Source: Candidatus Cloacimonadota bacterium
GTDB lineage: Bacteria; Cloacimonadota; Cloacimonadia; Cloacimonadales; JAFGVF01
Assembly (NCBI GenBank): GCA_016838885.1
Contig: JAEKNW010000265.1
Span: 1 to 42,000 of the forward strand
Length of the DNA: 42,000 bases
Direction: 5' to 3'
The position numbers were made by a program, and so were the translations under genes. The notes under the pieces are model-generated. The model was not told where the DNA came from, made no database searches, and saw nothing but the letters and a program-made list of their open reading frames with translations. Positions 33,910-41,700 of the stretch are shown here, one piece after another; within the stretch, counting starts at the first letter, position 1; every line of letters starts with the position of its first letter.

Positions 33910-34080
33910 TTAAACCCGAATGGTGCAGTAGAACTTTGATGAAGGGTGCTAGATTCTTTTAGCAAAATAAGTTACAGAATTTGAAGGATATAATATATAT
34001 ATTCCTGAAAATTATGGAGCTTACTTTTGCAAAAGAATATAGTGCTATTCGCAAAGGTCTACTGCATTATTTGGGTTAAA
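33910..34080 (+). mobile_element. MITE-like element, copy B (171 bp, internally shortened)
   Basis: Terminal inverted repeats TTAAACCCGAATGGTGCAGTA and, at the other end, TACTGCATTATTTGGGTTAAA. Relative to the 231-bp copy at 38255 it lacks a 28-bp block after CTTTGAT and has replaced the GGGGG-containing middle with about 20 bp. The remaining sequence matches closely. Termini are nearly perfect, suggesting a more recent copy. Confidence 0.85.
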
Positions 34081-34219
34081 TCCTTATTATGTTGTCTTAT
34101 AATCTGTAGTTCTTCCAACTCTAAAAAAAACACCATTTCTAACCTATCTATACGGATTTTTTAAAAAAAGTATTTCTAGGAGCTTTTTTCAAAAATCAAT
34201 AGAATACTGAAAAGGTGTC

Positions 34220-34283
34220 GCTCCTCTGGAGCTTGGAAGAATGCTTGTGATTCTCATTCTACAAAGGTTACTCTCCTCTGGAG
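34220..34283 (+). repeat. Two small hairpins about 53 bp apart
   Basis: CTCC-TCT-GGAG occurs at 34221-34231 and 34273-34283. Each copy is preceded by AAAGGT (34211, 34263) and followed by similar bases (AGCTTGG, AGCTGGG). Similar small GC-rich hairpins occur in the 231-533 repeats. They may be parts of a larger family; purpose unknown. Confidence 0.6.
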
Positions 34284-34302
34284 CTGGGGTATGGTTTTAG
34301 GT

Positions 34303-34348
34303 TTTAGGGTTTAGGGTTTAGGGTTTAGGGTTTAGGGTTTAGGGTTTA
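34303..34348 (+). repeat. Telomere-like (TTTAGGG)6 tract
   Basis: Six perfect tandem TTTAGGG units (34303-34344) plus TTTA, preceded by two degenerate units (GGTTTTAGG). It sits 20 bp past the rsmI stop. The sequence is identical to the plant-type telomere repeat, but here it is an ordinary intergenic tract. Confidence 0.95.
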
Positions 34349-34368
34349 ATGCTAGATAGGAGTAAGGA

Positions 34369-35187
34369 TTACTTCAAGTTATTATCTAAGAATAATTGAT
34401 ATAGTTTATTTTTCTTTAATCCCCATTTCTTGCTAATATCTTTGGCAATTTGACTTAATGAATCCCCTTCAAGTAATAGTTGCTTTGCTTCTTCTAAAAT
34501 TTGATCATCATTAGGTAGAGTTTCCTGAAATCCTTCAACTACAACTACGAATTCACCTTTTAGAGTTATCTCTTCAAACCCATTTATATAATATGAAAGA
34601 AAACCTCGATATACACTTTGATAGAGTTTACTAATCTCTCTTACAATGGCAATTTTTCGGTCTCCTAAGTTATCAAAAAGATTTTTTAGGGTTATCTCAA
34701 GACTGTGAGGGGATACATAGAATATGAGGGTTTGGCCTTGTTCCTTGATGTTCTTAAAAAGGATGATTTTATCTTTATTCTTCTCTGGGATAAAACCACA
34801 AAAAGTGAAACTATCAGTATTTAATCCAGACAGAATTAAGGCTGGAATAGTAGCTGTTGCCCCAGGTAAAACATCAAAGGGAATATTATTTTGAATTGCT
34901 TCTTTAATTAAATATGCTGATGGATCTGAAATCCCTGGAGTACCAGCATCTGAGATGAGAGCTAGATTGAGTCCTGCTTGCAGTTTAGTTATTAGTTCTT
35001 GTGAGCGTTTGCTCTCATTGAATTTATGATAACTTACTGTTGGAGTGGTTATATCATAGTGTTTAAGAAGTTTTCTCGATGTTCTGGTATCTTCGCAGGC
35101 TATGAGATCAACTTCTTTCAAGATTCTAATCGCTCTCAAGGTAATATCCTCTAAATTTCCAATGGGAGTTGGTACAATATATAACAT
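34369..35187 (-). CDS. rsmI: 16S rRNA 2'-O-methyltransferase RsmI
   Basis: Methylates the ribose of C1402 in 16S rRNA, tuning decoding. The family hallmarks are all near the N-terminus: YIVPTPIGNL, ACEDTRTSRKLL and the tetrapyrrole-methylase-fold SDAGTPGISDP. The C-terminal 60 residues form the usual helical tail with the DSLSQIAKDISKKWGLKKNKLY segment. Start at ATG 35187 with AAGGA closely upstream; an in-frame TTG at 35199 is less likely. 272 residues, normal. It lies after a strong terminator and needs its own promoter, which I did not identify. Confidence 0.95.
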   Translation of the reverse strand: MLYIVPTPIGNLEDITLRAIRILKEVDLIACEDTRTSRKLLKHYDITTPTVSYHKFNESKRSQELITKLQAGLNLALISDAGTPGISDPSAYLIKEAIQNNIPFDVLPGATATIPALILSGLNTDSFTFCGFIPEKNKDKIILFKNIKEQGQTLIFYVSPHSLEITLKNLFDNLGDRKIAIVREISKLYQSVYRGFLSYYINGFEEITLKGEFVVVVEGFQETLPNDDQILEEAKQLLLEGDSLSQIAKDISKKWGLKKNKLYQLFLDNNLK

Positions 35188-35206
35188 AATATCCTTCAAT
35201 GTAATA

Positions 35207-35236
35207 AAGCTGAGGTAAAGTAATTTACCTCAGCTT
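35207..35236 (-). terminator. Strong hairpin between kbl and rsmI
   Basis: A 13-bp perfect stem (35207-35219 with 35224-35236; AAGCTGAGGTAAA against TTTACCTCAGCTT) with a GTAA loop. On the minus strand, following kbl, it is followed by TTTATTAC. The plus-strand side (TCTTTTTATTTT) is also T-rich, so it can stop transcription in either direction. Confidence 0.8.
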
Positions 35237-35245
35237 CTTTTTATT

Positions 35246-36433
35246 TTAAATTACTTTCATCTCTTTGCCGATTTCAATAAAAGCATTTATTGCTTTATCT
35301 AGCATTTCTTGATTATGAGCAGCTGAAAGTTGAACTCTTATTCTTGCTTTTCCTTTTGGGACAACAGGATAAACAAATCCAATTACGTATATACCCTTAG
35401 CTAAGAGCTTGTTAGCCATTTCAACAGCTTTCGGTGCATCATAGAGCATAACAGGAACGATTGCAGTATCACCTTTAACAATATCAAAACCAGCTTCTAT
35501 CATCTTATTTCTGAAGTAGTTAGCATTATCCCATGTTTTTTGGATAATTGAAGGGTCTCTCTCTAGTAATTCCAGAACTTTTAAAGTTCCTCCCACTACA
35601 GAAGGACTGACAGTATTTGAGAAAAGATAAGGACGTGATCTTTGTCTTAGAAGATCAATAATCTCTTTTCTTCCTGAAGTACAACCACCATTTGCTCCAC
35701 CTAAGGCTTTACCAAAAGTTGTAGTAATAATATCAACTCTACCTTCAACCCCACAAGCATAATGAGTACCTCTTCCACCTGTACCAATATAACCGCTAGC
35801 ATGAGAGTCATCAACCATTACTAATGAATCATATTTATCAGCTAAATCACAGATTCCTTTTAAATTAGCAATATCACCATCCATAGAGAATACACCATCT
35901 GTACAAATAAGGCGATACTTAGCGTCTTGAGAGGCAATAAGCTGTTCTTCTAAATCTTCCATATTAGCATGTTTGTATCTATATCGCTTGGCTTTACATA
36001 ACCTAACTCCATCAATGATTGAAGCATGATTTAACTCATCAGAAATAATTGCACAATTTTCATCTAATAATGGTTCAAATATGCCTCCGTTAGCATCAAA
36101 AGCTGCAACATAGAGGATTGTATCTTCCATGCCCAAAAACTCTGATACCTTAGCTTCTAATTCTTTGTGAATATCTTGGGTACCACAAATAAATCTTACT
36201 GATGATAATCCATAGCCTCTTTGAGCCATAATATCTTGAGAAGCTTTAACAACTTCAGGGTGATTTGCTAGTCCAAGATAGTTATTTGCACAGAAATTTA
36301 AAACTTCTTGTCCATTAGCAAGCTTGATACTTCCACCTTGAGGAGAAGCAATAATTCTCTCCTCTTTGTATAAACCTTGTTCTTTCAACTCAACAAACAA
36401 ATTTTTAAGATCAGTTTTCATCTGTTTGAACAT
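35246..36433 (-). CDS. kbl: Glycine C-acetyltransferase (2-amino-3-ketobutyrate CoA ligase)
   Basis: PLP enzyme that splits 2-amino-3-ketobutyrate with CoA to glycine and acetyl-CoA, the second step of threonine breakdown. The alpha-oxoamine-synthase signature TTTFGKALGGANGG places the PLP lysine at Lys242, with VMVDDSHASGY (206-215) binding the pyridine ring. The N-terminal FCANNYLGLANHP is typical of Kbl rather than KAPA synthase, and length 395 agrees. Threonine dehydrogenase is not in the window. Start at ATG 36433 with GGAGGA 8 nt upstream. It follows pdxJ by 14 nt, a natural pairing since its cofactor is PLP. Confidence 0.93.
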   Translation of the reverse strand: MFKQMKTDLKNLFVELKEQGLYKEERIIASPQGGSIKLANGQEVLNFCANNYLGLANHPEVVKASQDIMAQRGYGLSSVRFICGTQDIHKELEAKVSEFLGMEDTILYVAAFDANGGIFEPLLDENCAIISDELNHASIIDGVRLCKAKRYRYKHANMEDLEEQLIASQDAKYRLICTDGVFSMDGDIANLKGICDLADKYDSLVMVDDSHASGYIGTGGRGTHYACGVEGRVDIITTTFGKALGGANGGCTSGRKEIIDLLRQRSRPYLFSNTVSPSVVGGTLKVLELLERDPSIIQKTWDNANYFRNKMIEAGFDIVKGDTAIVPVMLYDAPKAVEMANKLLAKGIYVIGFVYPVVPKGKARIRVQLSAAHNQEMLDKAINAFIEIGKEMKVI

Positions 36434-36447
36434 CTCTTATTCCTCCA

Positions 36448-37161
36448 TCATCTATTTTTATTAATTATCTGTTTCATCTCAGATACTGCATTTCCTAAAC
36501 CAACGAATACAGATTTTGCGATAATTGAATGCCCAATATTGTATTCAGTAAAAATATCTAACTCTAAAAGAGGGTAGATGTTTTTATAATTTAAACCATG
36601 ACCGGCGACAACTCTCATACCTGCAGATTTGATAGCTTTAGCACCTTTAGCAAGATTTTTTAACTCTTGTTCGTAGTCATTTTCTTGAAACTTCTCTGCG
36701 TATTTACCGGTATGAAGTTCTACTGCATCTGCACCATATTTGGACGCTAACTTTATCATATCTAAATCAGGCTCTATGAACAAACTTACTTCTATGTTTG
36801 CACTCTTCAATTGTTCCATAACCTCTTTCACTTCATTAGTAATTGCTAATCCACCTTCAGTAGTAACTTCCTCACGTTTTTCAGGAACTAGAGTTACAGT
36901 ATCAGGCATTATTTGCTTAGCAATAGTAACCATTTCTGGAATGGGAGCCATTTCTAAATTTAGCTTTGTTTGTACTATCTCTTTAAGAATCTGGACATCC
37001 CTAAACTGGATATGACGTCTATCCTCTCTTAGATGGACAGTAATCTGGTCAGCTCCACTTTGTTCAGCTATAAATGCTCCATGCACCGGGTCAGGTTCAA
37101 TTCCTTTTCTAGCCTGACGAATTGTAGCTATATGGTCTATATTTACACCTAAAGCAATCAT
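36448..37161 (-). CDS. pdxJ: Pyridoxine 5'-phosphate synthase
   Basis: Condenses 1-deoxyxylulose 5-phosphate with the PdxA product to pyridoxine 5'-phosphate. Conserved segments: GVNIDHIATIRQAR (5-18), ITVHLREDRRHI (40-51), and EIGHSI-like EYNIGHSIIAKSVFVGL near the C-terminus. Length 237 is exactly typical. ATG at 37161 has GGAG upstream. First gene of the pdxJ-kbl unit, transcribed from a weak promoter (37218-37190). pdxA is not in the window. Confidence 0.96.
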   Translation of the reverse strand: MIALGVNIDHIATIRQARKGIEPDPVHGAFIAEQSGADQITVHLREDRRHIQFRDVQILKEIVQTKLNLEMAPIPEMVTIAKQIMPDTVTLVPEKREEVTTEGGLAITNEVKEVMEQLKSANIEVSLFIEPDLDMIKLASKYGADAVELHTGKYAEKFQENDYEQELKNLAKGAKAIKSAGMRVVAGHGLNYKNIYPLLELDIFTEYNIGHSIIAKSVFVGLGNAVSEMKQIINKNR

Positions 37162-37189
37162 ATTTCATCTCCATTTATTAATTTGAATT

Positions 37190-37218
37190 TAGATAAAATC
37201 TGCTTGCATTTTTGGCAA
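37190..37218 (-). promoter_or_regulatory. Weak promoter candidate for pdxJ-kbl
   Basis: Minus-strand TTGCCA (37218-37213), 17-nt spacer, TATCTA (37195-37190), 29 nt before the pdxJ ATG. Confidence 0.35.
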
Positions 37219-37256
37219 GTAAAATCTCTGATAAATATAGAAAAGCTCTTGATTGA

Positions 37257-37310
37257 CCCTGCATTATTATTTCTAGAGATTATTCAGGGTTTAACCCAAA
37301 TAATGCAGTG
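37257..37310. mobile_element. MITE terminus fragment
   Basis: CCTGCATTATT (37257-37267) and the inverted AATAATGCAG (37299-37308) flank TTTAACCC, so two copies of the MITE end sequence face each other with the element body missing. Most likely a deletion derivative of the family at 19364, 33910 and 38255. Confidence 0.6.
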
Positions 37311-37415
37311 GGCCTTTTGGGCTCAGTAATATTTTTATAAAGAAAAAAGAATATGGTATTTTTCATCCATTCAATAGGATAGAGTGATTGAAGAAAATAA
37401 TCAATAAAAATAATC

Positions 37416-37445
37416 TTGACACATAAGGCAGTGAATATTTATATG
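37416..37445 (+). promoter_or_regulatory. Promoter of the tRNA cluster
   Basis: TTGACA (37416-37421), 18-nt spacer, TATATG (37440-37445); the first tRNA begins at 37458. The -10 match is modest. Confidence 0.55.
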
Positions 37446-37457
37446 AAAAAACAATGT

Positions 37458-37534
37458 GCGCCCATAGCTCAATTGGATAGAGTGTCTGACTACGGATCAG
37501 AAGGTTAGGGGTTCGACTCCTCTTGGGCGTGCCA
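37458..37534 (+). tRNA. tRNA-Arg (ACG)
   Basis: 77 nt with encoded CCA. Anticodon loop CTACGGA within the stem TCTGA/TCAGA; T-loop TTCGACT. Acceptor GCGCCCA/TGGGCGT with G73. Reads CGN arginine codons after wobble modification of A34. Confidence 0.95.
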
Positions 37535-37606
37535 TTTTGATTAGAGTGATTATGGTGATTTAAGTTAGATTATAAAAGAATAAATTTAATTATTTTACAA
37601 AATAAC

Positions 37607-37634
37607 TTGACAGAAAATCACACTTTAATAAATT
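37607..37634 (+). promoter_or_regulatory. Second promoter inside the tRNA cluster
   Basis: TTGACA (37607-37612), 16-nt spacer, TAAATT (37629-37634), 13 nt before the first initiator tRNA at 37648; it would boost the fMet and following tRNAs. Confidence 0.5.
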
Positions 37635-37647
37635 AACGAAACATTGA

Positions 37648-37724
37648 CGCGAGATGGAGCAGTTTGGTAGCTCGTCGGGCTCATAACCCGAAGGCCGGAG
37701 GTTCAAATCCTCCTCTCGCTACCA
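37648..37724 (+). tRNA. Initiator tRNA-fMet (CAT), copy 1
   Basis: 77 nt with CCA. Anticodon loop CTCATAA; three G-C pairs at the base of the anticodon stem (TCGGG/CCCGA) and an unpaired C1 against T72 mark it as initiator. Identical to copy 2 at 38030. Confidence 0.95.
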
Positions 37725-37731
37725 ATAAAGT

Positions 37732-37808
37732 GGCGGCATAGCTCAGTTGGTTAGAGCATCGGAATCATAATCCGAGTGTCCGGGGTCCGAGTCCCTGTGC
37801 CGCTACCA
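37732..37808 (+). tRNA. tRNA-Met (CAT), elongator (or Ile-CAT)
   Basis: 77 nt with CCA. Anticodon CAT in stem TCGGA/TCCGA, loop ATCATAA. No initiator marks, so elongator methionine is favoured, though the lysidine-modified isoleucine tRNA also has a CAT anticodon and cannot be excluded. T-loop reads TCCGAGT, with C where the near-universal T55 is expected. Confidence 0.85.
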
Positions 37809-37821
37809 TATTTTTTTACGT

Positions 37822-37898
<77 letters not shown>

Positions 37899-37932
37899 TT
37901 ATTTTTTAGGATTTAGTTTTAGACATCAATAT

Positions 37933-38009
37933 GGTGGCTGTAGTTCAATTGGCAGAGCACAGGATTGTGGTTCCTGTTGTCGTGGGTTCGAGCCCCATCA
38001 GCCACCCCA
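37933..38009 (+). tRNA. tRNA-His (GTG)
   Basis: Anticodon loop TTGTGGT in stem CAGGA/TCCTG. Begins with the extra G (37933) that pairs with C73 as in all bacterial tRNA-His; CCA is encoded. The run ACCCCA at the end confirms C73. Confidence 0.95.
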
Positions 38010-38029
38010 TTTTCTTTTACCACAATTGT

Positions 38030-38106
38030 CGCGAGATGGAGCAGTTTGGTAGCTCGTCGGGCTCATAACCCGAAGGCCGGAGGTTCAAATCCTCCTCTCG
38101 CTACCA
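38030..38106 (+). tRNA. Initiator tRNA-fMet (CAT), copy 2
   Basis: Sequence identical to the copy at 37648, including the C1/T72 mismatch and GGG/CCC anticodon stem. The flanks differ apart from the four bases ATAA after the CCA, so this is a duplicated gene body, not a duplicated locus. Confidence 0.95.
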
Positions 38107-38254
38107 ATAATCGCACAAATTTAATTCATCATGAACAATCTTAACCAATTTTATTTAGAATTCTGTTTAATAACTATATATCAAACAAATATAAAATTCA
38201 AATCTATTTCAAAAAATCAATAGTGTTTCCACTAGATTTAAACAATAACCAATA

Positions 38255-38485
38255 TTTAACCCGAATGATGCAGTAGATCTTTGATAATACTTCGCTAAAG
38301 CTACGTATCACAGGTGAAGAGTGCTAGATTCTTTTAGCAAAATCTTCTTTTTTGAGGGGGACACAGGGGGTGCATCCATAAAAGGCATATAATATATATA
38401 TTCCTAAAAATTATGTAGTGTAGCTTACTTTTGCAAAAGAAGATAGTGCTATTCGCGAAGGTGTACTGCATTATTTTGGTTTAAA
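38255..38485 (+). mobile_element. MITE-like element, copy D (231 bp, longest copy)
   Basis: Ends in imperfect inverted repeats TTTAACCCGAATGATGCAGTA and (reverse complement) TTTAAACCAAAATAATGCAGTA. Inside, an imperfect long inverted repeat (AGTGCTAGATTCTTTTAGCAAAA and its partner near 38432-38453) makes the element fold on itself. It lies in the 594-bp gap between the tRNA cluster and the secreted-protein gene, which otherwise holds A/T-rich leader DNA. No protein-coding capacity. Confidence 0.85.
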
Positions 38486-38602
38486 CAAAAACATTAAAAA
38501 TCACCATCAAACAGTTATCATTATTCTAATAGTGCATAATAATAAAAAAATATCTTGCCAAAAAAAATTAATATAATTCTATTTGTTTAATTAGAAACAA
38601 AA

Positions 38603-38622
38603 CCTGCTACCACCATAGTAGG
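38603..38622 (+). other. Small hairpin in the leader of the secreted-protein gene
   Basis: CCTGCTA-CCACCA-TAGTAGG, a 7-bp stem with one G-U pair, lies about 80 nt before the ATG, downstream of a TATAAT-like sequence at 38572-38577. Possibly a mRNA-stability hairpin; the promoter -35 is unclear. Confidence 0.35.
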
Positions 38623-38700
38623 AAGTTATATTTTGTAATAATTTATAACACTGAGTACAACACAATATTGAGGAAAACTTTTTAAAATTAAGGAGTGACT

Positions 38701-41700
38701 ATGCTGAAAAGATTTTTTATTGTTTTAACTTTAGTAGCAATAATATTTTCATTAAATGCTATCTATGTTGAAGTAGGAAGTGGTGTAGAGACTAGCAGTT
38801 ATATCCCAACTTATGGCTGGTATGATTATGGCTGGTCTAGAACAATTTATCTATCTGGTGATTTATTAAATGAGATGGAAATCACACAAATTGGTTATAA
38901 TGTCAATAATTCACCGGCAAATTATTCAATGCTTAATCAATCTATTTATATTAAACACACAAGCGAAATAAGTATTGCTTCTGTTGATTACATCGATCCA
39001 ACTACAGATGATACTTACGAACTTGTATTTTCAGGAGACATAACTTGGAACGGAACAGGTTGGCATGATATTATCTTTGATTCATCTTTTGCCTACAATG
39101 GTACAGACAATCTAGAAGTTCTAGTTCTCAATAATGATGGTTCTTATATAACTGGGCAACCTATTTTTACAGCGACATCAGCTACTCCCGAAAGAGCAAT
39201 ATTTAATTATTCAGATGGAACTTTCCCAGCCACTGCAGGAACTTTATCTGGAGTTTATCCAAATACCAGATTTCATTTTGTTGCTGAAAACGAACCAGGA
39301 TTGCCTATATTAACAAGCCCTGCAAATGGAAGTTTTAATGTATCATCTCCTACAGAACTAATCTGGACAAATGGACCTGATACTGATTGGGTGAAGGTTT
39401 ATTTTAGTGATAATATGGTAGATGTTTCAACTTCAAATGCAACAGCCTTAATAGCTGATGATTACACTCAGCAGACAATAGCAGTTAATGATCTAGAATC
39501 CTTAACAACCTATTATTGGAGAGTTGTTGCTGCTAATAATGTTTCTGAATATTTAGTACCATCTCAAATATGGAGTTTTACTACTAGTGCAGAAGAAGGT
39601 TCAATAGTTATCGGAAATGGAACTGCTATAGATACCCACCTTCCTTTAGAGCCTTTTTATGGGTACTCATTAACACAGACTATTTATAATCAAGAATGGA
39701 TAAATATAGAGAATCAAAGAATTGAAGAGGTTTCCTTCTACTATAATGGTAATGGAGCTTGGACTGAGGATAATATTCAAGTATATTTAGGTCATACAGA
39801 GTTAGATGAATTTGCTAACGGAGATTCTTGGCTCCCTTTAAGTGATTTTATTCTTGTTTATGATGGACCATTTACTGTTACTACGCAAGAAGGATGGGTA
39901 ACTATTTCACTTACATTACCTTTCAATTATAACAATGAAGATAACTTAGTTATTGCTTTTGAAGCTAATACTCAAGGCTACTTTGGCTCAGCAGATGAAT
40001 TTTATGGTTCAACAGTTACTGGCAACAAAAGTATTTATCACTATAATGACGGGACTAATTTCGATTTTATAACACCTCCAACAGGTACAGTACAAAGTTA
40101 TATTGCCAATGTTCTGTTAACAATGGGAGATATTCCTACTACACCTCAGTTAATGGTAACCCCTGATGAATACAACTGGGATGATACTATTATAAATACA
40201 ATTGCTAACACTGTTACTTTCTCCATGAGAAATACTGGTTTAGGAACACTAACAATAAATAGTGTTTCAATAGACCAAGATGTTGATTTTATTTTTACTG
40301 ACACTAACACCTACCCTACAGATATCACTTCTAATGTTGTACAGTTTACTGTTGCTTTCAATCCTCAAACTGTTGGTGATTTTGAAGCAAACATTACTAT
40401 TAACGATTCAGAGAATGGTGATACTGTTATTCCTCTAACAGGTACAGGTTATGATGCAATGATTTATAACTTCCCACACTTAGAAGATTTTGAGGGTCTT
40501 CTTGATGGAGAGATGCCTCAAGATTGGTCAACAATTTTACTTAATGGAGATTCTTGGTCAGCTGTCGGTGTTACAACTTGGGGAGGATTTGAGAGTAATA
40601 ATAATTTAAGGCTATATAACTCAGGAGCAGCATCTCCAGAACTATACGCTATTACTCCTCCCATAGATGACTTGGCTAATAGAAGAATCAGATTTATGGG
40701 GAAATCTTCAACTGAAAGTGGTCAGATTATTATTGGAACAGCAGAAAATAATACTGGTGAGATTAACTTTACTGCTCGAGACACTATCTCATTTAGTACA
40801 ACTTGGAATCAATATGTTCATAATTTCAATGGTGTCGAAGAGGATATATCCTTTATTGCACTTAAGTTTTTAGGTACAGGAGCTGCTTATGTAACTCTAA
40901 ATATTGATAACTTCTTTATAGAGCAAATTCCGACAGGACCAGCTATAGTTGTAACTCAAGATACCTTAGATTTTGGTGATGTGTATCTTAACAGGAATGG
41001 AGTTGCCCATTTAATAGTCGAAAACTGGGGTATTTCTCCTCTGGAAATTGACTTAGTTTCAGAAGGTACAGAACTTTCTTTTAATCCTATTTCTACAACT
41101 GTCCAACCTGAATCAAATCAGATAATAACCGTAAACTTAGACCCTTTTGCAGAAGGTGCCTATTCAGGTTCTTTTGAAGTTCTTTCAAATGATACTGCTA
41201 TCCCTTCAATTACAGTTAATACTACTGCCTTCATTCTACCTCCACTTCCTGATAATATTGCCATTGTCGGGACAGGAACTGAAGTGAATCTCAGTATGCC
41301 AATAGAACCATTTTACGGTTATACTTACTCACAGGTTATCTATTATGCGGGTGAAATAGTGATTGAAAACCAACGTATTGAAAAAATATCATGGCAATAT
41401 AATGGAGCAGGAGCTTTCGGTCCTGATGATTTTATCATCTATATGGGACATACCACTGCAAGCGAATTTGCTAACAGCACAGATTGGATAGATATTTCTG
41501 AATTTATGGAAGTATATAATGGAACTCTTACTGCTCAAGCCCAAGAGGGTTGGATTGAATTTGAATTAGATATTCCTTTTGTCTATGATAATACTCAAAA
41601 CTTAGTTGTTGCCGTAGAAGAGAATACTCCAGGCTATCACAGTAGCAATAACGATTTCTATTGCACTCTTTCAACCTCAACTAGAGGAATTGTCTATTAT

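Noticed and set aside
40667-40873. Open frame of 68 residues in the right-hand gene
   Set aside because: It lies in another frame of the long secreted-protein gene, with no ribosome-binding site.
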